NCBI GenBank assembly: GCA_026986775.1
Contig: JALSNX010000022.1
Span: 27,520-91,519, forward strand
DNA length: 64,000 nucleotides
Direction: 5' to 3'
Source of the DNA: Caldifarciminota bacterium
Lineage (GTDB): Bacteria; Hydrothermota; Hydrothermia; UBA1063; CAJXJZ01
Shown: positions 50,989 through 58,756 of the stretch, in pieces
How positions within the stretch are numbered: the stretch's first letter is position 1
Layout: the number at the start of each line of letters is the position of its first letter
Made by a program: the position numbers and the translations under genes
Notes under the pieces: generated by a model
What the model was told of the DNA's origin: nothing
The model's database searches: none
What the model saw: the letters and a program-made list of their open reading frames with translations, nothing else

Positions 50989-52102
50989 ACTTTATCAGGG
51001 TAATGAGGCTGTTGCATATGGGGCTCTGAGAGCCGGGGTTTCCTTCTATGGTGGTTATCCAATCACACCTTCGTCCGAAATAGCAGAAGTTATGGCGAGA
51101 GAGTTGCCCAAAAGGGATGGTGTTTTTATTCAGATGGAGGATGAAATAGCATCTTTAGCTGCATGTATTGGTGCAAGGCTCGCAGGTAGAAAATCAATGA
51201 CTGCAACAAGTGGGCCGGGATTTTCTCTTATGCAGGAGCATCTTGGTTATGCTGCAATGGCAGAGGTTCCTGTTGTTATAATTGATGCCATGAGAGGTGG
51301 ACCATCAACAGGATTACCGACCAGAACCTCTCAGGGAGATATAATGCAGGCAAGGTGGGGAACTCATGGGGACCATCCTGTTGTAGTTCTTATGCCATCA
51401 ACTGTTGAGGAGGCTTTTTATTTTACCATTGATGCGGTTAATATTTCGGAAAGGCTGCGACTCCCTGCCGTCGTTCTCTCTGATGAAATACTGTCCCACA
51501 TGAGAGAAAAGGTTGTTATTGACAGAGAGGTGGAAATATGGGAAAAAGAGCCCGATATTAAACCGGGTGAACGTTATTTCCCGTTTGATGAAAATAATAT
51601 CTATGATTCAGGTATTCTTCCTTTTGGAAAGGGACAGAGATATCATGTGACGGGTCTTGTTCATGGAAAAGATGGATTTCCCAGCAATGACCCTGAAGTG
51701 GCAAAGAAAAATCTGGAAAGGTTTAAGAAAAAAATAGAGGATAATATAGAACTTCTTACAGACGTTGAGTACTACAAAACTGATGATGCTGAGATTCTAT
51801 TTGTCGCTGGTGGTACTGCTGCGCGTGCCACGAAGGAGATTGTGGATGTTCTGAGAGATAGAGGCATAAAGATAGGGCTATTCAGACCCAAAATTGTGTG
51901 GCCATTTCCCGGACATGAACTTAAAAAGTTTGATGGAAGAGTATCTCATGTGATTGTACCAGAGTTGAATCAGGGACAGTTAATTTACGAAGTAGAACGC
52001 CATTTTAAAACGTCTTTGGTCTTCGGGCTCAATAGATACGATGGCGAACTCTTCACATTTGATGAGCTCCTTGATGGTACTTTAAATATAATTAAATCCT
52101 GA
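50978..52102 (+). CDS. 2-oxoacid:ferredoxin oxidoreductase subunit alpha
   Basis: 374 residues from the ATG at 50978. Motifs include GALRAGVSFYGGYPITPSSE, MEDEIASLAACIGARLAGRK, ATSGPGFSLMQEHLGYAAMA and GGPSTGLPTRTSQGDIMQAR, as in KorA/VorB-type subunits that combine alpha and gamma-like parts. With a TPP-binding beta subunit it would oxidise a 2-oxoacid (2-oxoglutarate likely) to acyl-CoA and reduce ferredoxin. The beta gene is not downstream; a GlmU-like gene follows with a one-base overlap. This is an unusual solitary placement. Confidence 0.88.
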   Translation: MKIELYQGNEAVAYGALRAGVSFYGGYPITPSSEIAEVMARELPKRDGVFIQMEDEIASLAACIGARLAGRKSMTATSGPGFSLMQEHLGYAAMAEVPVVIIDAMRGGPSTGLPTRTSQGDIMQARWGTHGDHPVVVLMPSTVEEAFYFTIDAVNISERLRLPAVVLSDEILSHMREKVVIDREVEIWEKEPDIKPGERYFPFDENNIYDSGILPFGKGQRYHVTGLVHGKDGFPSNDPEVAKKNLERFKKKIEDNIELLTDVEYYKTDDAEILFVAGGTAARATKEIVDVLRDRGIKIGLFRPKIVWPFPGHELKKFDGRVSHVIVPELNQGQLIYEVERHFKTSLVFGLNRYDGELFTFDELLDGTLNIIKS

Positions 52103-53040
52103 TGGCTGGACTTTACGTTGTTATTTTAGCAGCAGGCAGGTCAAAAAGGATAAATTCTAAAAAAAGCAAACTTCTTCTTCCTCTGTGTGGAAAGGAACTC
52201 CTTGCATATCCCACTGAGGCCGCCTTATCTCTTAAACCAGAAAAGGTTATACTGGTGGTTGGAGGCCCACACAAGGATTGCATTATGAAGAACTTCTCAA
52301 GATACAATCCTGTATTCGTAGAACAGCCTGAACCTCTTGGGACAGGAGATGCGGTGCGAAAGGCTGAAGGCCATATTCCTAATGATGCTGATGTTCTTGT
52401 AATGCCGGGAGATGCTCCTCTAATTAAAGCTGCAACACTTAAATCCCTTGTGGAATTCCACAGGGAGAAAAAGGCAGTGGCAACAGTTTTAACAGTTGAT
52501 CACCCGAATCCCACGGGCTATGGAAGGATTGTAAGGTCTAAAGGGGACAGAATTCTCATGATAGTTGAGGAAAAAGATGCTTTTCCTGAGGAACGTGCTA
52601 TAAAAGAGATAAATTCAGGTATATACGTGTTTGAGGCAGGAAAACTCTTTGAGGCACTCAGAGATATAAGGCCTGACAACAGGCAGAAAGAGTATTATCT
52701 TACCGATGTTATTGAGATTTTACAGAGACGAGAAAAAAGGGTTTACGCATTCAAAATTGATAACTACAGAGAAATTACAGGTGTTAATACAAGAGAACAG
52801 TTTTCTGAGGCAGTAATATATATGCAGGAAGAGATTAAAAAGTACTGGCTATCACAGGGAGTTACATTTATAGACCCGAGACTTGTTTATATTGAATCAG
52901 ATGTTGAAATAGGAAAAGATGCAGTAATCTATCCTTTCGTTTCACTTTTAGGTAAGACAAAAGTTGGGCAGGATGCTGTGATAGGACCAAACAGAATTCT
53001 CAAAGATATGGAGGTTCCTGATGGAGAAGAACTTTTTTGA
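52102..53040 (+). CDS. GlmU-like NDP-sugar uridylyltransferase without the acetyltransferase domain
   Basis: 312 residues. The pyrophosphorylase domain (1-225) has VVILAAGRSKRINSKKSKLL (variant nucleotide loop), EQPEPLGTGDAVRKA, VMPGDAPLI, GYGRIVRSKGDRI, VEEKDA and EINSGIYVFEAGKLF, all GlmU-like. Only one or two hexapeptide turns follow (VYIESDVEIGKDAVIYPFVS), so the left-handed helix acetyltransferase of full GlmU is missing. It would make UDP-GlcNAc only if acetylation occurs elsewhere; another hexosamine or GlcNAc-1-P substrate is possible. It overlaps gatC by 20 bp. Confidence 0.85.
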   Translation: MAGLYVVILAAGRSKRINSKKSKLLLPLCGKELLAYPTEAALSLKPEKVILVVGGPHKDCIMKNFSRYNPVFVEQPEPLGTGDAVRKAEGHIPNDADVLVMPGDAPLIKAATLKSLVEFHREKKAVATVLTVDHPNPTGYGRIVRSKGDRILMIVEEKDAFPEERAIKEINSGIYVFEAGKLFEALRDIRPDNRQKEYYLTDVIEILQRREKRVYAFKIDNYREITGVNTREQFSEAVIYMQEEIKKYWLSQGVTFIDPRLVYIESDVEIGKDAVIYPFVSLLGKTKVGQDAVIGPNRILKDMEVPDGEELF

Positions 53041-53350
53041 AAAAGAGGTAAAGCGCATTTCAAAACTTGCATATCTTAAACTGTCAGAAGAAGAAGAAGA
53101 GATGAAAATGATTGAACATTTCAGAAAGATGTATAAATTTGTATCTCGCCTTAAAGAGGTTGATACACGAAATGTCAGGATGCTTATTTATCCCCATGAT
53201 AGAGTTTCTTTGAGAATGGAGGATGATATTCCGCGTGAAGGTATATCCCATCTTGATGTTATGAAAAATGCACCTTTGACATTTAAAGAATATATAAGGA
53301 CAAAAAGTCCAATTAAAGAGGCAAAAATAAAGGAAAAGCAGGCAGAATAA
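53021..53350 (+). CDS. gatC: Aspartyl/glutamyl-tRNA amidotransferase subunit C
   Basis: 109 residues with the GatC pattern: VKRISKLAYLKLSEEEEEMK, a 'VSRLKEVDTRNV' hinge (the usual 'L..vdt..v.p'), LRMEDD and a C-terminal KNAPLTFKEYIRTK (the usual 'NAP....g.f.vP'). GatC wraps around and stabilises GatA in the GatCAB amidotransferase, whose GatB is at 11093. It starts inside the GlmU-like gene, and its stop overlaps the next ATG (TAATG). Confidence 0.82.
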   Translation: MEKNFFEKEVKRISKLAYLKLSEEEEEMKMIEHFRKMYKFVSRLKEVDTRNVRMLIYPHDRVSLRMEDDIPREGISHLDVMKNAPLTFKEYIRTKSPIKEAKIKEKQAE

Positions 53351-54039
53351 TGTATCTTTTTCTGTTTGACGTAGATGGCACCCTTATAAATTCTGGAAAT
53401 GCTGGCAGGATGGCTCTTGAGCGTGTTTTCAGAGAAATTTATGAGGTTGAAAATGCCATGAATGGCATAGTGCCTGACGGAAAAACAGATATTGAAATCA
53501 TTAAGGAGATGTTGCGCGAAAAAGCTAAAATAGATAATGTTGACGATGGTATAGTTGATTTTATAGTTTCCGAATACATAAAAAACCTGGAGGAAACCAT
53601 AAACAACCCTCATTACAAGGTAATAGATGGAGCGAAGGAATATGTTCAGAAAATACACTATTCAAAGCGAAACATTGCAGGTCTTGCAACAGGTAATATT
53701 GAAATGGGCGCCAGAGTAAAATTGAAACCAGCAGGACTTTTAAAATACTTTAAATTTGGAGGTTATGGCTCTGACTCAGAAAGCAGAGTGGAAATCCTGA
53801 AAATCGCTTTTGAGAGAGCCAGGAAATTTGCGGATGAAGAAATAGAGAGAGTTTATGTTGTGGGTGATACCCCAAGGGATATACGGGCTGCAAAGGAAGC
53901 AGGTTTTATAAGTGTTGCAGTGGCAACAGGCAACTATAAAATGGATGACCTTCTTAAAGAAGGCCCCGATTTTCTATTCAGTTCTCTAAAAGATCCCGAT
54001 GCCATAAAACTCCTTAAGGATTGGGATCTCTTTTCTTAG
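53350..54039 (+). CDS. HAD phosphatase, phosphoglycolate-phosphatase-like
   Basis: 229 residues. Motif I is FLFDVDGTLINSGN, with a helical cap (about 15-90), a Ser/Thr in IAGLATGN, and motif IV RVYVVGDTPRDIRAAKEAGF. Substrate unknown; phosphoglycolate or a nucleotide monophosphate are typical for the subgroup. Its C-terminal 18 codons overlap the convergent lipS-type gene by 54 bp, an unusually long antisense overlap of two real genes. Confidence 0.85.
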   Translation: MYLFLFDVDGTLINSGNAGRMALERVFREIYEVENAMNGIVPDGKTDIEIIKEMLREKAKIDNVDDGIVDFIVSEYIKNLEETINNPHYKVIDGAKEYVQKIHYSKRNIAGLATGNIEMGARVKLKPAGLLKYFKFGGYGSDSESRVEILKIAFERARKFADEEIERVYVVGDTPRDIRAAKEAGFISVAVATGNYKMDDLLKEGPDFLFSSLKDPDAIKLLKDWDLFS

Positions 54040-54909
54040 AGGTATAGAACAACATCCTTCATAGAATCTGACCCTGTAGCCCAGAGACTTGGCCTTCTTT
54101 ATACCTTCATAAGACCACAGGGCCATGGCATCTATCAGGTTGTTCTCTAAAAGAGCTGTTTCAAGCACTTTTCTGTATTTTCCTCTGGGCCTTGCACAAC
54201 CGAGTGTAACACGTTTGAAAAGTTTTCTGGCATATGAAAAGACCTCTATAACATCCTTAATATCTGGAGTTTCAGCATTCATGACGTCCGGCATGAGAAC
54301 CACCAGTATGACCTCTTCTTTCTGAAATTCAGCAAGCATATCAAGGGCACTGAATTCTCCCTTTATTTTACCGCCGTGGATACCAATTATTACGTGTGGT
54401 GCAACTCCAAGATCGCTTAAGTAAACGTTTTTGAGGGTATTCTCCATTACGCTAAAGTCATCTATGTGATAAACGTATTTCAGCGTTTCAGCATCTCCAA
54501 CTATGTCAATTAGTATCTGTTTTATAGGTGTGTTTTTGAACAATTCAGCGATATCTGAAGAAATGTTCATTCCACCATGGGCTATGAGATAGAGTCCTGT
54601 CTCGTAATTGGTGAGGACTGGTAAAAATCTTTTCCACGGCATTCTGCCGTTTTTATCGCACCCTCCGCTGAGCAGGGCTCCTATCATGCCATTTTTTTCA
54701 AAATTATTGAGGATGCGTAGTAGTTCGTCGGGTGTTCTTATATGATACATGCTCTTTAAAAGGTAGCCTTTACAGTGTTCACATCCAAGAGCACAGGAAG
54801 GTCCGGTTATTGAAACAGCCGGAAACCTGCTTCTGTGCCCGTATGCATTGATCATTCCCGGTAAAAAGATATCCAGGACTTTTCTATTGCTTCTTTCAGG
54901 TCGTTCCAT
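53986..54909 (-). CDS. Radical SAM LipS-type lipoyl synthase component
   Basis: 307 residues. The [4Fe-4S] motif is CALGCEHCKGYLL (CxxxCxxC) near residue 37, preceded by SRFPAVSITGPS; the core contains GALLSGGCDKNG and LIAHGGMNI. A late YEGCCSIP may bind an auxiliary cluster. I assign it to the LipS1/LipS2 group, which inserts the two sulfurs of lipoate in place of LipA. The basis is context: an adjacent lipoate ligase, a second radical-SAM gene and a flavoprotein. The start at 54909 keeps the FLPGM segment conserved in relatives; an ATG at 54855 would be coupled to the upstream stop. Confidence 0.75.
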   Translation of the reverse strand: MERPERSNRKVLDIFLPGMINAYGHRSRFPAVSITGPSCALGCEHCKGYLLKSMYHIRTPDELLRILNNFEKNGMIGALLSGGCDKNGRMPWKRFLPVLTNYETGLYLIAHGGMNISSDIAELFKNTPIKQILIDIVGDAETLKYVYHIDDFSVMENTLKNVYLSDLGVAPHVIIGIHGGKIKGEFSALDMLAEFQKEEVILVVLMPDVMNAETPDIKDVIEVFSYARKLFKRVTLGCARPRGKYRKVLETALLENNLIDAMALWSYEGIKKAKSLGYRVRFYEGCCSIPLRKEIPILKEFYGIGIF

Positions 54910-55817
54910 TTTTTCTCCATTAAGTCTCTTCTTTTCTTTCTTCTTTTCAGATACTTCGCAAGATATGAGGATTGCAGAAGTCTTTCGTATTCCTCTTTGT
55001 TTATTCTGCCCTTTATCAAAGAAGAAGCCATGTGGGCAGATTCAAAAGCATTCTGTATACCTGCACCTGTAAGGGGGTCCGCAAATCCTCCGGCATCACC
55101 AATAAGTATATGATTAGAATGCAGGGATTTACGCAGGACAGATAGCGGAATGAGCCCGGTATGAGCCTCTCTGTATCTGACATCTTCAATGATTCCCTGT
55201 TTTTTTAAAACGGTGAGCCATTTAAGAAGTAAAGACTTTAGATTTCTGCTTCGTGCCCCTACTCCGCAGTTTGCCTCGTCCTTTCTCGGAAAACACCAGG
55301 CATATCCGTGAAGTATTTCCTCTGAAAAATAAATCAGTGTTTTTTTCAGGTTTCTTTTAAGTGTAACTCTAACATTGATTGCAGGGAGAAAGTTGTGTTT
55401 GTTTTCCTTTTCATTCATAGGACCCCACGGTCCATAAGCTCCGACTATCCATTCCGCTTTATATGTCCCGCAGTTAGTTTTCACTGTATTTTTGTCTACT
55501 TTTACTACTCTTTCACCCAGATGTATTGTGCATTTTAAACTCTCCAGCATACTTTTCTGTAATTTTTCCCTGTCTATGATATATCCGGGAGCTTTGACTG
55601 TTCTTCTGGTATCGTTGACTATAAGTTCCATAAAAGATGTCTCAGCCACCTTGAATGGTGTAAAATGGGATAGCGCTGGAACCCACTCTGCACAGGCTAT
55701 GTTTTTAAATGGCTTTTTTTTCGCATCTATTAGCAATAATCTAACATCTTCAATTTCTTTAGCCAGAGCAAGACCTGAAGGGCCTGCTCCGATTATGATA
55801 ACATCGTATTCAATCAT
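54852..55817 (-). CDS. LipT-like FAD-dependent oxidoreductase (geranylgeranyl reductase family fold)
   Basis: 321 residues. The FAD-binding N-terminus is YDVIIIGAGPSGLALAKEI. The middle has EWIVGAYGPWGP and GYAWCFPRKDEANCGVGAR, and the late flavin motif is LIGDAGGFADPLTGAGIQNA. The family oxidises or reduces lipid and cofactor substrates. Its place between two LipS-type radical-SAM genes and a lipoate ligase matches the lipT gene described in noncanonical lipoate clusters, where an electron-supply role has been suggested. It is very basic at the C-terminus (LKRRKKRRDLMEKK). Confidence 0.8.
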   Translation of the reverse strand: MIEYDVIIIGAGPSGLALAKEIEDVRLLLIDAKKKPFKNIACAEWVPALSHFTPFKVAETSFMELIVNDTRRTVKAPGYIIDREKLQKSMLESLKCTIHLGERVVKVDKNTVKTNCGTYKAEWIVGAYGPWGPMNEKENKHNFLPAINVRVTLKRNLKKTLIYFSEEILHGYAWCFPRKDEANCGVGARSRNLKSLLLKWLTVLKKQGIIEDVRYREAHTGLIPLSVLRKSLHSNHILIGDAGGFADPLTGAGIQNAFESAHMASSLIKGRINKEEYERLLQSSYLAKYLKRRKKRRDLMEKKWNDLKEAIEKSWISFYRE

Positions 55818-56832
55818 AAAGGAAGATTTCTTTTTTGATTTTTTCTATATCGTGAGGTTCCGGAGGAAACGGGTGATTCCTTATATTATCACCGGGTCGT
55901 TCATTGGCATAGGGTCTATTACATGCAACCCTTCCTTTTTTCCCTACACATCCTGAGGTCATAAAGCATTCACCATCTTCAATATATGGTGTTATATCAA
56001 CGCCGAAATCAATAATCTGGTCCTTTGCGTTAAATTGCATGGATTCGTATCTTGATATTTCATTGTCAATAAGATACCTTGCAATCTGGATTCTCCTGTA
56101 TGTGCCTATGGGAGGTGGTGACTGGTTCTCAAGTAAACTTCCCTTCTCCGGATAAAATGAAAAAAGGTGAGTTTCGCCACCAAGGTCTTTTATAAACTGT
56201 ATTGCTCTTACCATCTCCCTTTCCGTTTCTCCAAGTCCCACAATAAAATGACTTCCCACATTGCCTTTGCCGAAAATAGATACGGCTTCTTTGAAAACGG
56301 TTATGTATCTTTCCCATTTATGTGGACCTTTTACGCTTTTCCCTCTGTGTTTTTCAAAAAGTTCAGGAGTGGCAGCGTCTATTGCTATTCCTATTTTATC
56401 TGCACCGGATTTTTTAAAGTCTTCAAGGTCATCGGGCAATATGACAGTTGGAGAGATGAGAAATGAGATTGGAATATCGGTTTTTTCTTTTATTCTTTTT
56501 GCTATTTCCATTGTATCCAGCACAGCCTTTCTCCTTGTTATCATGGAAATACATACCCTCTCAATTTTATCCTCTCTTTCCTGCATTCTCTTTATAATCT
56601 CATCTGTTGAGTAAAGAGGCCAGTCCACACGGATAAATGATTTTTCATTATAGGTACCCGGTCTTAACTTCTGGAGCCCGCAATAGGAACAGTTGGCGGA
56701 ACATCCTTTATCATAGTGTATTAGCAAATTTATGCAGTATAGTCTGGCATTTCTGTAAAACCTTCCTCTTTTCAAGCCCAGTGTTATGCTTGCTGCAAGA
56801 CTGGTCCTTACAAAGTCAGGGCTTTCCATCAT
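55810..56832 (-). CDS. Radical SAM LipS-type/biotin-synthase-like lipoyl synthase component
   Basis: 340 residues. The cluster motif is CSANCSYCGLQ (CxxxCxxC) near residue 44; further elements are ERVCISMITRRKAV, VGSHFIVGLGETEREMVRA and the C-terminal SGCVGKKGRVACNRPY with cysteines that could hold an auxiliary iron-sulfur cluster. It resembles biotin synthase in fold. With the companion at 53986 it would form the LipS1/LipS2 pair; which one inserts the first sulfur cannot be decided from sequence alone. It overlaps lipT by 8 bp and the ligase gene by 4 bp. Confidence 0.8.
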   Translation of the reverse strand: MMESPDFVRTSLAASITLGLKRGRFYRNARLYCINLLIHYDKGCSANCSYCGLQKLRPGTYNEKSFIRVDWPLYSTDEIIKRMQEREDKIERVCISMITRRKAVLDTMEIAKRIKEKTDIPISFLISPTVILPDDLEDFKKSGADKIGIAIDAATPELFEKHRGKSVKGPHKWERYITVFKEAVSIFGKGNVGSHFIVGLGETEREMVRAIQFIKDLGGETHLFSFYPEKGSLLENQSPPPIGTYRRIQIARYLIDNEISRYESMQFNAKDQIIDFGVDITPYIEDGECFMTSGCVGKKGRVACNRPYANERPGDNIRNHPFPPEPHDIEKIKKEIFLYD

Positions 56833-58418
56833 TTTTTCACTCCTTTCATGTTGTATTGTGATATTATACTGAGTGTTTTTCTTATAAGTGGAAGATTTAA
56901 AGTGGTCTGGCTCTCAAACCTCCCTTTATATGCCTCTTTTGCTTTACCTAAATCATAGCATGTGGTATTTTCAATATTTATGAGAAGCCCTTTAAGACCG
57001 CTTTCAAAGAATTCTTCCTGGTGCTTAACATAAAAGGCTTCACAACAACTGCCAATATACTCGTATATACCCTTACTTTTGAGTTTATCAAAGGTTTCCA
57101 TAAGGTCCTCAAAACTCGTAATGGTGACAGGCTCAAGTCCATATTCATACGAAAGTCCATACGCATCCCCAACAGTGCATAAACCACATACAGTGCAGTT
57201 ATTTTCATATCTCAAAGAGCAGTCTGTGTCCTTTGAACAGTAGGGCAACAGGAAAACCTGAGGCTTAAAACTACCAAGGTCACTTATATTTACAAGAAAG
57301 ATGTCATTTGCCTCTTTTGGTGTAAAGCCCGCCTCTATTAAATGCCATTTTTTGAACACCTCTTTTATGGCTGTAAGCAGGTCATCTTCTTTAATCCCGC
57401 TGGGTGCATACTTCATGAAGAAATCGTGGACGATTTCCCTCACGTTATCAGGGTTAAATCTGATGTTTTTTAACAGGCTTTCTATCCTGTAAATACTGTC
57501 CGGGGGATTTAAGAAAAAGTCTCCTGTAATCAGAGTGTTTCTTATTGCCTTCTTTCGGGTATTTATCGTCATGGATACCTTGATGGTGCCGTTTTCTGTT
57601 CTAAAATAGCCGTTTAGTACATCCTGCTCCTCTTCAGGAAAGACTATTTTATTAACCCATTTTTCGCTTCTGAAATAAGACAGAATTTCCCTGTGTATTT
57701 TTTTGACCTCCTCAGGGATTTCTGAGTGTACAAGTTTTACTCCAAGAAATTCTTTAATACCGGAGAGCAATACGCTTTTCAGTTTATCCCTTTCGGGCAC
57801 ATATCCTATCTCGTGCTCAATACAGGTTACCCTTTCCCTTACTGAATCTATTTCCTTTGGGTTCAGCTTTTCTATGGGCACCTTCAGGCTTTTAAGCATT
57901 CTCTCTATTTTGTCCTCGGCGAGCAATGTTCCCTGAAATAGAAAGTTGCCTTCATAAGTTACCCCACCCATTCCGGATATTTTCTTTCCTTTAACTTCTA
58001 TATCGTTCCTTTCCCTGAATTCTGCGTTTATACCAATTTTTGATAGAGCGTAAGCCACTGCGCTTCCAAAAATTTTGGAAAGTTCACGCAAAGTGTATGG
58101 AAAGTCCGATATTTTGCCTATGATTTCCCAGCCCAATTGCGAGGGGTCAAAGTATATGGCACCACCACCGGTTATTCTTCTGTTGATGTCAATACCTGCT
58201 TCTTTGCAGTAACCTGTTCTTATCTCCTGATTAACCGATTGAAAGTATCCCACGAGCACGCATTCAGGGGAGAAGGAAAGAAATCTAAGGAATGGTCCAT
58301 AGATATGTGCTTTCTCAAGCAATGCCTGGTCCATTGCCATATTCCATGCAGCGTCTTTCGTCCCCGTATCAACAACCTTAAGGGTAAGATGTTTGAATTT
58401 ACCTTTATCAATAATCAT
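56829..58418 (-). CDS. Lipoate-protein ligase (LplA + LplB-like) fused to a DUF116 domain
   Basis: 529 residues in three parts. Residues 1-240: biotin/lipoate ligase catalytic domain (DAAWNMAMDQALLEKAHIYG, RRITGGGAIYFDPSQLGWEI, KKISGMGGVTYEGNFLFQGT). About 240-365: LplB-like accessory domain (NGTIKVSMTINTRKKAIRNT). About 385-529: Cys-rich DUF116 (LLPYCSKDTDCSLRYENNC, VCGLCTVGDAYGLSYEYGLE, YIGSCCEAF), possibly metal or cluster binding. The ligase would attach octanoate or lipoate to GcvH-type domains, where LipS enzymes then act. First gene of the lipoate operon; probably leaderless. Confidence 0.85.
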   Translation of the reverse strand: MIIDKGKFKHLTLKVVDTGTKDAAWNMAMDQALLEKAHIYGPFLRFLSFSPECVLVGYFQSVNQEIRTGYCKEAGIDINRRITGGGAIYFDPSQLGWEIIGKISDFPYTLRELSKIFGSAVAYALSKIGINAEFRERNDIEVKGKKISGMGGVTYEGNFLFQGTLLAEDKIERMLKSLKVPIEKLNPKEIDSVRERVTCIEHEIGYVPERDKLKSVLLSGIKEFLGVKLVHSEIPEEVKKIHREILSYFRSEKWVNKIVFPEEEQDVLNGYFRTENGTIKVSMTINTRKKAIRNTLITGDFFLNPPDSIYRIESLLKNIRFNPDNVREIVHDFFMKYAPSGIKEDDLLTAIKEVFKKWHLIEAGFTPKEANDIFLVNISDLGSFKPQVFLLPYCSKDTDCSLRYENNCTVCGLCTVGDAYGLSYEYGLEPVTITSFEDLMETFDKLKSKGIYEYIGSCCEAFYVKHQEEFFESGLKGLLINIENTTCYDLGKAKEAYKGRFESQTTLNLPLIRKTLSIISQYNMKGVKK

Positions 58419-58426
58419 ATATGCAC

Positions 58427-58455
58427 ATTATAACATATAATTGAAGTTTGGTGAA
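58427..58455 (-). promoter_or_regulatory. Promoter of the lipoate operon (leaderless)
   Basis: On the minus strand TATAAT (58427-58432) sits 8 nt before the ATG. The -35 at 17 bp is TTCACC (58450-58455), weak. No ribosome site is visible. Confidence 0.5.
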
Positions 58456-58555
58456 ATAGATATGATGTTTATTATGTAGGAGATTAGAATAAAAACAAGA
58501 TTATCGTATACTTTAATGCTATGGCCCTGGAACTGATTTGTAAAAAATTAAAATC

Positions 58556-58583
58556 TTGACAATACCCCCCCCTATGTTATAAT
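58556..58583 (+). promoter_or_regulatory. Consensus promoter with C8 tract in the spacer, driving the peptide operon
   Basis: TTGACA (58556-58561) and TATAAT (58578-58583), both perfect, are separated by 16 bp that include eight consecutive C (58565-58572). One more C would give the optimal 17-bp spacing. The predicted leader to the peptide start at 58651 is about 60 nt and carries a hairpin. Confidence 0.85.
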
Positions 58584-58603
58584 TTTATTTAATGTGACAA
58601 AAC

Positions 58604-58627
58604 TTTCACTCGTCCGGATGGGTGAAA
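58604..58627 (+). promoter_or_regulatory. Leader hairpin upstream of the small peptide gene
   Basis: TTTCACTC (58604-58611) pairs with GGGTGAAA (58620-58627), 8 bp with one G-U, loop GTCCGGAT. It lies in the 5' untranslated region, 13 nt before the AAGGAGGTG ribosome site. It could stabilise the message or respond to a ligand; nothing more can be said. Confidence 0.55.
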
Positions 58628-58650
58628 ATACAACAAAAAGGAGGTGAATC

Positions 58651-58746
58651 ATGAAGGTGATAAGATACCCTCTACCAATGGGGAAAGCCATAAGAGATAG
58701 CCTGCATAAAGATAATTGTTGTAGGCAAAAAGCAAATATAAAGTAA
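58651..58746 (+). CDS. 31-residue putative precursor peptide of a radical-SAM modified (RiPP) system
   Basis: A short ORF absent from the track. It begins MKVIRYPLPMGKAIRDSL, has the distinctive DNCCRQK near residues 21-27 and ends NIK. A strong AAGGAGGTG ribosome site lies 5 nt upstream, and a perfect-consensus promoter lies 67 bp upstream. It has no GG or GA leader-cleavage motif, is basic, and has only two Cys, adjacent to each other. Position directly before a SPASM radical-SAM enzyme and an exporter makes it the best candidate substrate. Modification type (thioether, C-C or other) cannot be predicted. A leader transcript function instead of a peptide is the main alternative. Confidence 0.72.
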   Translation: MKVIRYPLPMGKAIRDSLHKDNCCRQKANIK

Positions 58747-58756
58747 TAGGTATAAA

